A stretch of 16,761 bases of DNA from CAYURR01 sp964446745 (GTDB lineage: Bacteria > Bacillota > Clostridia > Lachnospirales > WQUN01). The notes beneath the pieces are model-generated. The model did not search any database and was not told the DNA's origin. It saw only the letters and a program-made list of their open reading frames with translations. The position numbers and the translations under genes were made by a program. This document shows positions 7,846-14,879 of the stretch, piece by piece; positions within the stretch are counted from its first letter, which is position 1, and every line of letters starts with the position of its first letter. Location: positions 1-16,761 of the forward strand of contig CAYURR010000048.1 of assembly GCA_964446745.1 (NCBI GenBank), given 5' to 3'.

Positions 7846-8931
7846 ATGACTTTTAACGGACTGAACATGGGCATGGGTAACCTGTCACTGATGTCAAACG
7901 CAAAGACGCGCTCGATATGCGCGGAGAATTTCACGGGCGGTAAGGGAGCGGGCGCTACCTGCGAGCCCGAAAACGGCATTTCAAAGGATCAATGCCGCGA
8001 TCTCGGAAAGGGCTGGAAGGTAAACCCCTGCATCGCGCTTGAGGCCAATAGCACGTTTACACTCGCAGAGATCGAAGGACCCGGCGCGATACAGCACATC
8101 TGGATCACACCAACAGGCAGATGGCGCGATCTGATTCTGCGTTTCTACTGGGACGACAGCGCGATCCCGTCCGTCGAATGCCCGGTCGGAGATTTCTTCT
8201 GCATGGGATGGAATGAATATGCTCAGCTGTCCTCGTTAGCGGTATGTGTAAACCCGGGCTCCGCGTTCAACTGCTACTGGCAGATGCCGTTTCGCAAAAA
8301 CTGCCGCGTAACAGTCGAAAACCGTGCACCTGAAAAGAGCATCTTCTTCTACCAAATTGACTACACTCTGACTGAGGTACCCGAGGACGCGGGATATTTC
8401 CACGCGCAGTTTCGCCGCACGAACCCGCTCCCGTACAAAGATGTCTACACGATCATCGACAATGTGCAGGGTCAGGGACAGTACGTCGGTACATACATGG
8501 CATGGCAGGTAAATAACAACATCTGGTGGGGCGAGGGCGAGATCAAATTCTACATGGACGGCGACAAGGAATATCCGACTATCTGCGGCACTGGCACAGA
8601 AGACTATTTCTGCGGCTCCTACAACTTTGAGAACCAACGCACACATCAGTATCAAGAATTCACGACCCCATACGCGGGCCTGCATCAGGTAATCCGTCCG
8701 GACGGCGTATACATGGCCAACCAGCGCTTTGGGCTTTATCGCTGGCATATCATGGACCCGATACGCTTCGAAAAGGATCTGCGCGTCACGATACAAGCGC
8801 TCGGCTGGCGTTCCGAGGGGCGCTACCTGCCGTTAAAGGACGATATCGCGTCCGTAGCGTTCTGGTATCAGGACAAACCCGCAACACATATGCCCGAGCT
8901 GCCGTCACGTGACGAGCTCGAGGTAATATAA
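7846..8931 (+). CDS. GH172 (DUF2961) family glycosidase
   Basis: Member of the DUF2961 family, now GH172, whose characterised members act on alpha-D-fructofuranosides or D-arabinofuranosides. The 361-residue length and the order of motifs fit: IEGPGAIQHIWITP (about 76-90), a YWDDSAIPSVECPVGDFF segment (101-118), an aromatic WQMPFRKNCRVTVEN block (145-159), then WWGEGEIKFYMDGD (227-240) and CGTGTEDYFCGSYNF (247-261). Glutamates 230/232 and 252 sit in the two motifs where the catalytic pair lies in the family. Start ATG 7846 follows GAGAGGGG by 7-8 bases; ATG 7792 has no ribosome site. No signal peptide is seen, so it is cytoplasmic, like the fucosidase. No strong forward promoter was found; TACAAT at 7804-7809 is a possible -10. 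The real substrate is not predictable. Confidence 0.9.
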   Translation: MTFNGLNMGMGNLSLMSNAKTRSICAENFTGGKGAGATCEPENGISKDQCRDLGKGWKVNPCIALEANSTFTLAEIEGPGAIQHIWITPTGRWRDLILRFYWDDSAIPSVECPVGDFFCMGWNEYAQLSSLAVCVNPGSAFNCYWQMPFRKNCRVTVENRAPEKSIFFYQIDYTLTEVPEDAGYFHAQFRRTNPLPYKDVYTIIDNVQGQGQYVGTYMAWQVNNNIWWGEGEIKFYMDGDKEYPTICGTGTEDYFCGSYNFENQRTHQYQEFTTPYAGLHQVIRPDGVYMANQRFGLYRWHIMDPIRFEKDLRVTIQALGWRSEGRYLPLKDDIASVAFWYQDKPATHMPELPSRDELEVI

Positions 8932-8944
8932 TCGTACTAAAATC

Positions 8945-9460
8945 ATGAAAAGAATAATCAAAATCGTAGCGGCGGTATGTGTTATCGCCGCTATCGGTGT
9001 ATCTGCATATATGTTTATGCCGCCCGGCTCAAGCAACGACCCGAATGCGTCCTATGTTTTTCCTAATGACGGATATACGGTGCCTGAGGAAACCAAGTTT
9101 AATGCTTACTCGGGCATCAAAAAACTCGAGGGCAAGCTGCATATGTTTACAAACGTGAGCGGCTTTCCGGGTGCTGCAAGGGACACAGGTTCATATAAGC
9201 ACATCTTTGTACCTAATTCTCGCCGCACCATAGCCGAGGAATATGCCCAGGGGGTTTATTCGTACGCCTACTGCCGACAGGGCGGCTTGAGCTGGTCTAT
9301 CCCATATGCCGCCGGGGTCTTGGCCATGGGGTTTCAAGTACATCCCGAATATACCGGCGAGCAAATGCTCGACGTGCTGTTCAAAACGGGATATATGAAG
9401 GATGGGATAAGGTTTATAAACCCAATGCGGTTTATTGAGAGGTTGCAAGAGGATAAGTAG
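8945..9460 (+). CDS. Membrane-anchored remnant of a subtilisin-like (S8) protease
   Basis: A 171-residue protein with a basic N-terminus and one hydrophobic helix (about 4-25), then about 60 unassigned residues. The C-terminal part reads like the last third of an S8 serine peptidase: a VPNSRRTIAEEY stretch, then RQGGLSWSIPYAAGVLAMGFQVHPEYTGEQM (111-141), in which Ser116 corresponds to the nucleophile of the GTSMAxPHVAG motif. It ends with INPMRFIERL. The Asp and His motifs of the triad are absent, and S8 enzymes are usually much longer, so it cannot be a complete protease. It may be an internally deleted gene or a repurposed fragment. It starts 13 bases after the GH172 stop with no clear ribosome site, so expression would depend on coupling. 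The reading frame is intact. The S8 link is my pattern recognition. Confidence 0.65.
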   Translation: MKRIIKIVAAVCVIAAIGVSAYMFMPPGSSNDPNASYVFPNDGYTVPEETKFNAYSGIKKLEGKLHMFTNVSGFPGAARDTGSYKHIFVPNSRRTIAEEYAQGVYSYAYCRQGGLSWSIPYAAGVLAMGFQVHPEYTGEQMLDVLFKTGYMKDGIRFINPMRFIERLQEDK

Positions 9461-9473
9461 AATATAAACATGG

Positions 9474-9540
9474 ACCACGGATTCGCACGGATCAACGGAT
9501 GATTTTCACGGATTTGGGATTGAATTGTATAATCCGTGGT
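9474..9540. repeat. Palindromic intergenic repeat, copy 2 (shortened right arm)
   Basis: It starts ACCACGGATT and ends AATCCGTGGT, which pair exactly, and carries four CACGGAT-like units on the left but only one complementary unit on the right. A run of five T follows, so it may terminate transcription after the S8-like gene. It belongs to the same family as copies 1 and 3. Confidence 0.85.
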
Positions 9541-9564
9541 TTTTGATAGTAAGGTGTGCTTAAT

Positions 9565-10149
9565 ATGATTAAAAAAATTATGTTTCGTATAGCACGTTTG
9601 AAATTTATGGGGACGATTCTTGGTTTTGCATTTGCTTATCTACCGGGATGTTTACCTTTGAAAAAGATTTATATAAATAAATCTTTATATTGCTTCTTTC
9701 ATCCTGTCCCGTTTTATAAACCCCATGTATTGATTATACCCAGAAGAATTGTCAGGACATTATTTGATATTACAAACGAGAATTTGTTTGTTGATGTTTT
9801 AAAAGTGTCAATGATTATAAATGAAAAGTTAGAAAGGCCACTTAGTGAGTTCGTCATATTAGCAAATGCCGGTATACGGCAAGATGTTATGCAAGTCCAT
9901 TTTCATATGACTGATCCTGCAATGCTTAATATTCGAAAAGACAACAGTGAGATAAAGGAAATACAAATAAATAATAAATCAGAACTTCAATCGGTGTTCC
10001 GGAATGTAATTAAGCAGCTAATTTTATTGAAGCAACAAAATGATTTAACGAAAGATGGCATTACTTTATATATGCTTGTTATACATAATAAAGATGGATT
10101 CGAATTGAGTAATACATTTATAGACATTTGTAACAGCCAGAGCTGTTAA
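9565..10149 (+). CDS. HIT-domain protein with altered HIT motif
   Basis: A 194-residue protein of the histidine-triad nucleotide-hydrolase/transferase superfamily. The N-terminal strand region LYCFFHPVPFYKPHVLIIPRRI (41-62) matches the HIT P-x-x-x-x-H-x-L-x-I-P pattern (His54). The C-terminal motif NAGIRQDVMQVHFHM (101-115) aligns with the N-x-G...Q-x-V-x-H-x-H-x-H pattern, but the first motif His is Gln110. His112 (the usual nucleophile) and His114 remain. About 80 residues beyond the motif are unassigned, and a hydrophobic stretch lies at 15-30. Start ATG 9565 follows AAGG by 10 bases; GTG 9556 is too close to that site. The gene is markedly richer in A/T and A/T-ending codons than its neighbours and sits between two repeat copies, suggesting a different origin. 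Its substrate is unknown. Confidence 0.75.
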   Translation: MIKKIMFRIARLKFMGTILGFAFAYLPGCLPLKKIYINKSLYCFFHPVPFYKPHVLIIPRRIVRTLFDITNENLFVDVLKVSMIINEKLERPLSEFVILANAGIRQDVMQVHFHMTDPAMLNIRKDNSEIKEIQINNKSELQSVFRNVIKQLILLKQQNDLTKDGITLYMLVIHNKDGFELSNTFIDICNSQSC

Positions 10150-10207
10150 AAACATACAAGGATGATAACGTCTTTACATAGGCGAGGTAGAAATGAGGGG
10201 GATCGTT

Positions 10208-11302
10208 ATGGAAAATACAAAGCTAATAATGTTAGAGGGGCTGCCCGGAACAGGCAAGTCCACAAACTCGGATTTCTTACGTATGCAGCTGCAGCTTAAC
10301 GGAAAACTAACCAAATGGATACATGAGGTTGAAAAGCCCCATCCGGTTCTGTTTTTTAACGAAGCCAGCTTGACTTACGATGAGTACAAATCTTTTTTGG
10401 ATATCCATCCCCACTGCGAGCAAATCCTCAATCAAATCACTGTATTCAGAAAAAACACGATAGGTATCGATTTGGTTGAACTTGAATGGAATTATATGAA
10501 ATCTATCGGAGATCAAGCGTTTCAATATTTGCAAAAATTTGACGTGTGGAACTTCCCCCTCGATAAGCAAGTTGAAATATCCTTGGAGAAGTGGGCTTAC
10601 TTTACAGAAAAGGCCCTTGAGCAAGGGGATATTTATATCCTGGACAGCAGCATATTTCAATTTCAAATATTTACCTTTCTTTTGAAAAACGCTCCATATA
10701 GCGAACTACAGAACTTTATTCAAAAACTCATTAGCATAGTAAAACCGTTAAATCCAAGTCTTATTTATCTTTGCCGTGATAATGTAAACGATACAATTAG
10801 CTTCTTAGAAGAACTCCGTGGGATACATTTTATGGAACGCATATGGGAAAGGGATAAGGACGAGCCCTATTACAGCGATAAACAAAAGGGCGCAGAGGGA
10901 CATAAGCAGTTTCTGAAGGAATATTCCGATGTTGCCAAAAGGCTTTTTGATATGGCAGATTGCCGAAAGATTTCTATAGACATAACAAATCAAAACTGGG
11001 AAGTATATGAAGGTCAAATGCTCTCATTTCTAGGCATTGAGCGCCAGCCATACCCTAATGTTTTCCCGCCGAATGGGATTTATAAAAACGAAACCCTTGG
11101 TGCAGAGCTTGAAATACGGGGATTAATATTAATAGACCCGAGCGGGGTAAAAAGGACACTCACTCCAAAATCAGATTGCGAATTTTACATTGAGCGCTTA
11201 TCCACCGTGTTACGTTTCCATGGATCAGACAAAGTAGAGATGTCCGGTGGGCAAATACCTGATCGATGGACAGCATCGGGAACGTTGTTCGTAAGGAATT
11301 AA
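10208..11302 (+). CDS. P-loop kinase-like protein with extra C-terminal domain
   Basis: A 364-residue P-loop NTPase. The Walker A motif GLPGTGKS is at 11-18, right after the first strand (KLIMLEGL), as in nucleoside/nucleotide and small-molecule kinases. A possible Walker B/acidic strand is DIYILDSS (about 140-147 by the reading frame). A later LIYLCRDNV strand and an arginine-bearing helix with WERDKDEPYY could be lid/base recognition. After about residue 275 a separate beta-rich region of about 80-90 residues begins at PNVFPPNGIYKN, which I do not recognise. Start ATG 10208 is set by GAGGGGG 6-7 bases upstream; ATG 10193 lies before it. It follows the HIT gene by 58 bases and is probably cotranscribed. 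The phosphate acceptor is unknown. Confidence 0.7.
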   Translation: MENTKLIMLEGLPGTGKSTNSDFLRMQLQLNGKLTKWIHEVEKPHPVLFFNEASLTYDEYKSFLDIHPHCEQILNQITVFRKNTIGIDLVELEWNYMKSIGDQAFQYLQKFDVWNFPLDKQVEISLEKWAYFTEKALEQGDIYILDSSIFQFQIFTFLLKNAPYSELQNFIQKLISIVKPLNPSLIYLCRDNVNDTISFLEELRGIHFMERIWERDKDEPYYSDKQKGAEGHKQFLKEYSDVAKRLFDMADCRKISIDITNQNWEVYEGQMLSFLGIERQPYPNVFPPNGIYKNETLGAELEIRGLILIDPSGVKRTLTPKSDCEFYIERLSTVLRFHGSDKVEMSGGQIPDRWTASGTLFVRN

Positions 11303-11317
11303 GGCGTACAAAACCAT

Positions 11318-11394
11318 TCCACGGATTTACACGGATAATTACAAAGATATGGTACATCCGTGCAAATCCGTTTATATCCGCGCAAATCCGTGGT
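11318..11394. repeat. Palindromic intergenic repeat, copy 3 (shortened left arm)
   Basis: It begins TCCACGGATT and ends AATCCGTGGT. Two clear units lie on the left (CCACGGATTT, ACACGGATAA) and four on the right (ATCCGTGCAA, ATCCGTTTAT, ATCCGCGCAA, ATCCGTGG). It lies between the convergent kinase gene (+) and the isomerase-like gene (-), where it could serve as a two-sided transcript end. Confidence 0.85.
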
Positions 11395-11431
11395 AAAGCT
11401 TTTTTCTGTAGCCCTCTTCAATGGAATATCT

Positions 11432-12223
11432 CTATACGAGCGCCAACACCTGTTTAACCGTTTCGGCGCTATCCTTTGTCGGGGAGTACTCAAGGCCCAC
11501 ATAGCCGTCATAACCCAAGCCGTCGATTAGCTTGAAGATATGGCGATAGTTGATCTCGCCCGTACCCGGCTCGTGACGGCCCGGTACATCCGCCACATGG
11601 AAATGTCCGATATATTTAAAGAATTTCGTGATATTATCCGAGAGATTGCCCTCGGTTATCTGTTGGTGATAGATATCGTAGAGCACCTTTATATTCGGGC
11701 TGTCGACCTCACTGATGATCCCGAACGCCTCATAGCCCGACGAGAGGAAGTATCCTCTGTGGTTACACAGGATGTTCAGTGGCTCAAGGACCCCGATAAT
11801 CCCCGCATCCTCAAACAGCGGTGCCGCCTTTTTTAGTGCCCTCACGATGTGGGAATGCTGCTCGGCATGAGTGATGTCATTACGTTCCTGCCCTGCTGTG
11901 ATGATGAGCTTTTGAACACCCAATGCACGGGCATTCTCGATACTCTCCTTTACAACCTTATACATGTAATCGCCGCTATCCTCGCATAACAACATACGCT
12001 TGCCGTATTCGTCGGCGAGTTCCTTATCCCGCGTACCCAGGCACATAGACGAAACCACCATACCGAGTTCGTCGATGATGGCCTTTACCCTGCCCAGATC
12101 CCTGTCTGCATATCCCCAGAACTCCGCCGCCGATAGTCCCGCATCCTTTACGAGCTTAAATCGATCATAGAAGTCCACTTGATTGAACATCATTTCTATA
12201 CATGGTGAGAATTTTAGAGCCAT
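11432..12223 (-). CDS. Hydroxypyruvate isomerase-like TIM-barrel sugar isomerase/epimerase
   Basis: AP-endonuclease-2-type TIM barrel of the hydroxypyruvate isomerase (Hyi) branch, 263 residues, the usual family length. Metal and catalytic residues are visible in order: Glu147 in VLEPLN, Asp183 in LYDIYHQQI, His207/His209 in GHFHVADVPGRHEPGTGEINY, and Glu245 in VGLEYSP. Family members interconvert hydroxypyruvate and tartronate semialdehyde, or isomerise/epimerise other keto sugars; the actual substrate here is unknown. Start ATG 12223 follows GGGAGGTAATCAT, with the ribosome site overlapping the stop of the upstream oxidoreductase (4-base gap between genes). This indicates tight translational coupling. 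The in-frame ATG at 12244 lies inside the upstream gene and is not supported. The pairing suggests sequential steps on one sugar. Confidence 0.9.
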   Translation of the reverse strand: MALKFSPCIEMMFNQVDFYDRFKLVKDAGLSAAEFWGYADRDLGRVKAIIDELGMVVSSMCLGTRDKELADEYGKRMLLCEDSGDYMYKVVKESIENARALGVQKLIITAGQERNDITHAEQHSHIVRALKKAAPLFEDAGIIGVLEPLNILCNHRGYFLSSGYEAFGIISEVDSPNIKVLYDIYHQQITEGNLSDNITKFFKYIGHFHVADVPGRHEPGTGEINYRHIFKLIDGLGYDGYVGLEYSPTKDSAETVKQVLALV

Positions 12224-12227
12224 ATGA

Positions 12228-13235
12228 TTACCTCCCGAATTCATCCACCTTCACCGGCATGCCTGTATCCATCGAATGATTGCATGCGAGCGTAAAGCGC
12301 ATGGACTTCAATGCGTCGGCGTACGGCGAGCGTACCATGCTCTGGTCTCCAGTCTTTACCGCATTGAGAAATGCACGATCCTCAGTCACACCTTGATCTA
12401 TACGCGTCTTCATACGGCTCTCTATGCGTCTGCCGTTCTCTTCCGAGGTAATGGTAACGCTATCGCGCAGCGCGTAATCTATCGTAGCATCTGCGGCATA
12501 GAAGGTCAGACCGTTCTGCATGACGCCTCCATCCTGATAGCAACCTGTATGTAAAGTAGCGACAACATTATTATCTTTAAAGGTTATGACGGCTGTAGAG
12601 AAGTCCTCCACGTCATAGCCGGGGCATATATTGTCGGTGACGATCCCCTTACCCGAGCGCACATATACGGTGTCGGGTTCACCGACCAAATAGCGCAACA
12701 GATCAAACAGGTGGATGTTCTGCTCGACGAGCTGGCCGCCCGAGGTTGCTTTCTTTCTCCACCAAGCCACACCCGGTATGCCGCCGACCCATGCTCCTGT
12801 TATCAAGCCGATCTTTTTGCCGTCGAGCTGCTTCTTCATTTCGTCCACGATATCGAGGTAGCGATCCTGGAAGCCCGCTGCGGTGATGAGGCCCGCCTCC
12901 TGCGCCTTTGTAAATATATCCGTTATCATAACCATATCCAATGCGACGGGCTTTTCCACGAGGAAATGGATCCCTCGCTTGATGATCTCATATTCAATCT
13001 CACCGTGTTCTGCAGGTGGCACGCAGATGTACACCGCATCGGGCTTTTCGGTATCGAGCATCGTGGTCAGACTGTCGTAACGCTTACCGCCGGCTTTTTT
13101 TACAAAATTGTCGGCCTTTTCCGGAATGATATCAAAGAAACCGCCGAACACCGCATCGTCAAACATCAGCAAATGGGATAAATGCCACTCTGCTATCCCG
13201 CCGCAGCCCACAAAGCACAGCTTTACCTTGTCCAT
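12228..13235 (-). CDS. Gfo/Idh/MocA family NAD(P)-dependent sugar oxidoreductase
   Basis: A 335-residue oxidoreductase of the glucose-fructose oxidoreductase/inositol dehydrogenase family. The Rossmann fold opens with VKLCFVGCGGIAEWH (4-18, glycine motif 10-13). The EKPVALD motif at 94-100 supplies the family lysine (Lys95). The C-terminal half is the alpha/beta substrate domain, with GAWVGGIPGVAWWRKKATSGGQLVEQNIHLFDLLRYLVG as the typical active-site stretch including the Asp/His region. Start ATG 13235 has an AGGAGG site 7-8 bases upstream. It is the first gene of a two-gene operon with the Hyi-like isomerase, under a promoter at 13284-13311. Substrate is probably a sugar or inositol-like polyol; which one is not visible. 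Confidence 0.93.
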   Translation of the reverse strand: MDKVKLCFVGCGGIAEWHLSHLLMFDDAVFGGFFDIIPEKADNFVKKAGGKRYDSLTTMLDTEKPDAVYICVPPAEHGEIEYEIIKRGIHFLVEKPVALDMVMITDIFTKAQEAGLITAAGFQDRYLDIVDEMKKQLDGKKIGLITGAWVGGIPGVAWWRKKATSGGQLVEQNIHLFDLLRYLVGEPDTVYVRSGKGIVTDNICPGYDVEDFSTAVITFKDNNVVATLHTGCYQDGGVMQNGLTFYAADATIDYALRDSVTITSEENGRRIESRMKTRIDQGVTEDRAFLNAVKTGDQSMVRSPYADALKSMRFTLACNHSMDTGMPVKVDEFGR

Positions 13236-13283
13236 AAATAATCCTCCTCGTGAAATAAGTTAATCGTTTTAAATCGCAAATCC

Positions 13284-13311
13284 AGTATACACCAACACTT
13301 ATATATTACAA
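13284..13311 (-). promoter_or_regulatory. Candidate promoter of the oxidoreductase-isomerase operon
   Basis: On the minus strand, -35 TTGTAA (13311-13306), a 16-base spacer and -10 TATACT (13289-13284). The predicted leader is about 42 bases. The -35 match is only four of six. Confidence 0.5.
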
Positions 13312-13340
13312 ACATTTTTCCGGAACAATTCATAAAAATA

Positions 13341-13369
13341 TGTACGCTCCGCTATATGCGTGTTATATT
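13341..13369 (+). promoter_or_regulatory. Candidate extended -10 promoter of pepD
   Basis: TGTTATATT at 13361-13369 is an extended -10 element (TGn plus TATATT), with a weak -35 TGTACG 17 bases before it (13341-13346). The leader would be about 28 bases. It is back to back with the oxidoreductase operon promoter. Confidence 0.45.
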
Positions 13370-13403
13370 TATGTTAATTATTTATAAACAAGGAGACGAT
13401 GAT

Positions 13404-14879
13404 ATGTGTAGCAATAAGACTTACTTACAATTCTTCGAGGAAATCTGCTCGATCCCGCATGTTTCGGGCAACGAAAAGGGCCTCGCAGAATATTTATTAC
13501 GCTTTGCGAAGGAGCGCGGCTTTTGGTCATACACAGACGAGTTAAACAATGTGATCATAAAAAAAGAAGCATCTAATAAAGACACTTCCAATCAGGATGC
13601 TTCTGCTGCTGTTATTTTACAGAGCCATATAGACATGGTCGGCGCAAAGACCGACGATTCCACCCACAACTTTGACACAGACCCGATCAAATTTATCATC
13701 GAAGGTGATTATCTGCACGCAGACAACACGACACTCGGGGCGGACGACGGTATCGGCTGCGCCATGATGCTCGCGGTGTTAGATAACGACACGATAGCAC
13801 ATCCGGCCCTGGAGTGCGTATTCACCTCAGGCGAGGAAATAGGCCTCATAGGCGCAGGTGGCCTCGACATGAGCCATCTAAGAGCAAAACGCATGATCAA
13901 TCTGGACGCGGGCCCGCTCGGCTCGTTCATCGTGTCCTGCGCGGGTGGCGTAAAGCTTAAGCTGACCAAGGCTTGTAGCCCACAACCGTGTGACGTCCAG
14001 CATGCATACAGCGTTTATGACGTGCATATCTCTGGCCTTTTGGGCGGGCATTCGGGCGGTATGATCAATCAGGAGCGTGCAAACGCTATCAAGCTCATGG
14101 GGATATTATTACGCGATATGCAGCGAAGCTTGCCGACGGATGTGAATTTGCACATCGTTTCAATTAGTGGCGGTGACGCGGACAATGCGATACCGCGTTT
14201 CTGTAACGCACGCATAGCTATTACAAGCGAAGACCCCGAGGTTCTGTCCGCTATGAATAACGCGTTTGAGTGTACAGTCAATGACCTGCGCGTATATTTT
14301 CCGAATGAGGAATGTATGAGCATCGAATTGATTTCGACTCCATCCCCTGCTCCGACAGAGCTTTTGAACGCTGAAACCTCAAGCAAATTGATTAGACTGC
14401 TACACATGTTGCCGACCGGTGTAAGACGGCGCAGCCTCACGGTAGCGGATCTGCCCGAGCTGTCCGACAACATCGGCATCCTGCGTATGGATGACGGTTT
14501 AATAAACATACAGGTATCGGTGCGCAGCGACGCAGAGGAAAAGAAATCCATTCTTTGTGACGAGATCGAGGATATTGCCACGCTGTTAGGCTTTGAGGCC
14601 GCTCGCTCGGGCAATTATCCGGGCTGGCCCATGGATACAGAGAGCCCATTCCTCGAGCACTGCGCAAAAGTCTATGAAAACGAATATGGCCATAAGCCGC
14701 AGGTATTTGGCATACACGCAGGGCTCGAGTGTGGTTACTTTAAGGGGAAGCTGCCCGGCCTCGAGATTGTTGCGATGGGTCCAGAGAATGAATTCATCCA
14801 CACACCGCAGGAGCGCACATACCTACCTAGCTGCGAAAAGCTATGGTCATATCTGTGTAAGGTCCTTGAAACCGCTTAA
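13404..14879 (+). CDS. pepD: Aminoacyl-histidine dipeptidase (M20 Xaa-His dipeptidase)
   Basis: Zinc-dependent cytosolic dipeptidase of the M20 family, PepD branch, 491 residues, matching the usual length. Metal-site motifs appear in order: ILQSHIDMVG with His75 and Asp77; LGADDGIGCAM (111-121) with the bridging Asp; SGEEIGLIGAGGLD with catalytic Glu144 and Glu145; MINLDAG with Asp168; and a C-terminal HAGLECGYF segment for the last His. The dimerisation/lid domain lies between. ATG 13404 follows AAGGAGA closely; the ATG at 13356 lies inside the predicted promoter. It cleaves dipeptides, typically with C-terminal histidine, for amino-acid salvage. Its 3' end overlaps that of engB by 33 bases on the other strand. 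Confidence 0.95.
   Translation: MCSNKTYLQFFEEICSIPHVSGNEKGLAEYLLRFAKERGFWSYTDELNNVIIKKEASNKDTSNQDASAAVILQSHIDMVGAKTDDSTHNFDTDPIKFIIEGDYLHADNTTLGADDGIGCAMMLAVLDNDTIAHPALECVFTSGEEIGLIGAGGLDMSHLRAKRMINLDAGPLGSFIVSCAGGVKLKLTKACSPQPCDVQHAYSVYDVHISGLLGGHSGGMINQERANAIKLMGILLRDMQRSLPTDVNLHIVSISGGDADNAIPRFCNARIAITSEDPEVLSAMNNAFECTVNDLRVYFPNEECMSIELISTPSPAPTELLNAETSSKLIRLLHMLPTGVRRRSLTVADLPELSDNIGILRMDDGLINIQVSVRSDAEEKKSILCDEIEDIATLLGFEAARSGNYPGWPMDTESPFLEHCAKVYENEYGHKPQVFGIHAGLECGYFKGKLPGLEIVAMGPENEFIHTPQERTYLPSCEKLWSYLCKVLETA

Noticed and set aside
8236..8796. A 186-residue minus-strand frame within the GH172 gene
   Set aside because: Shadow frame; no ribosome site, no known motif, and the GH172 motifs on the other strand are clear.
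9474..11394. The repeat-bracketed gene pair as a transposon
   Set aside because: No transposase or recombinase and no target-site duplication was seen; the repeats also occur alone at 5047-5153.
12711..13181. A 156-residue plus-strand frame over the oxidoreductase gene
   Set aside because: Antisense shadow of the Gfo/Idh gene, which has motifs, ribosome site and operon context.
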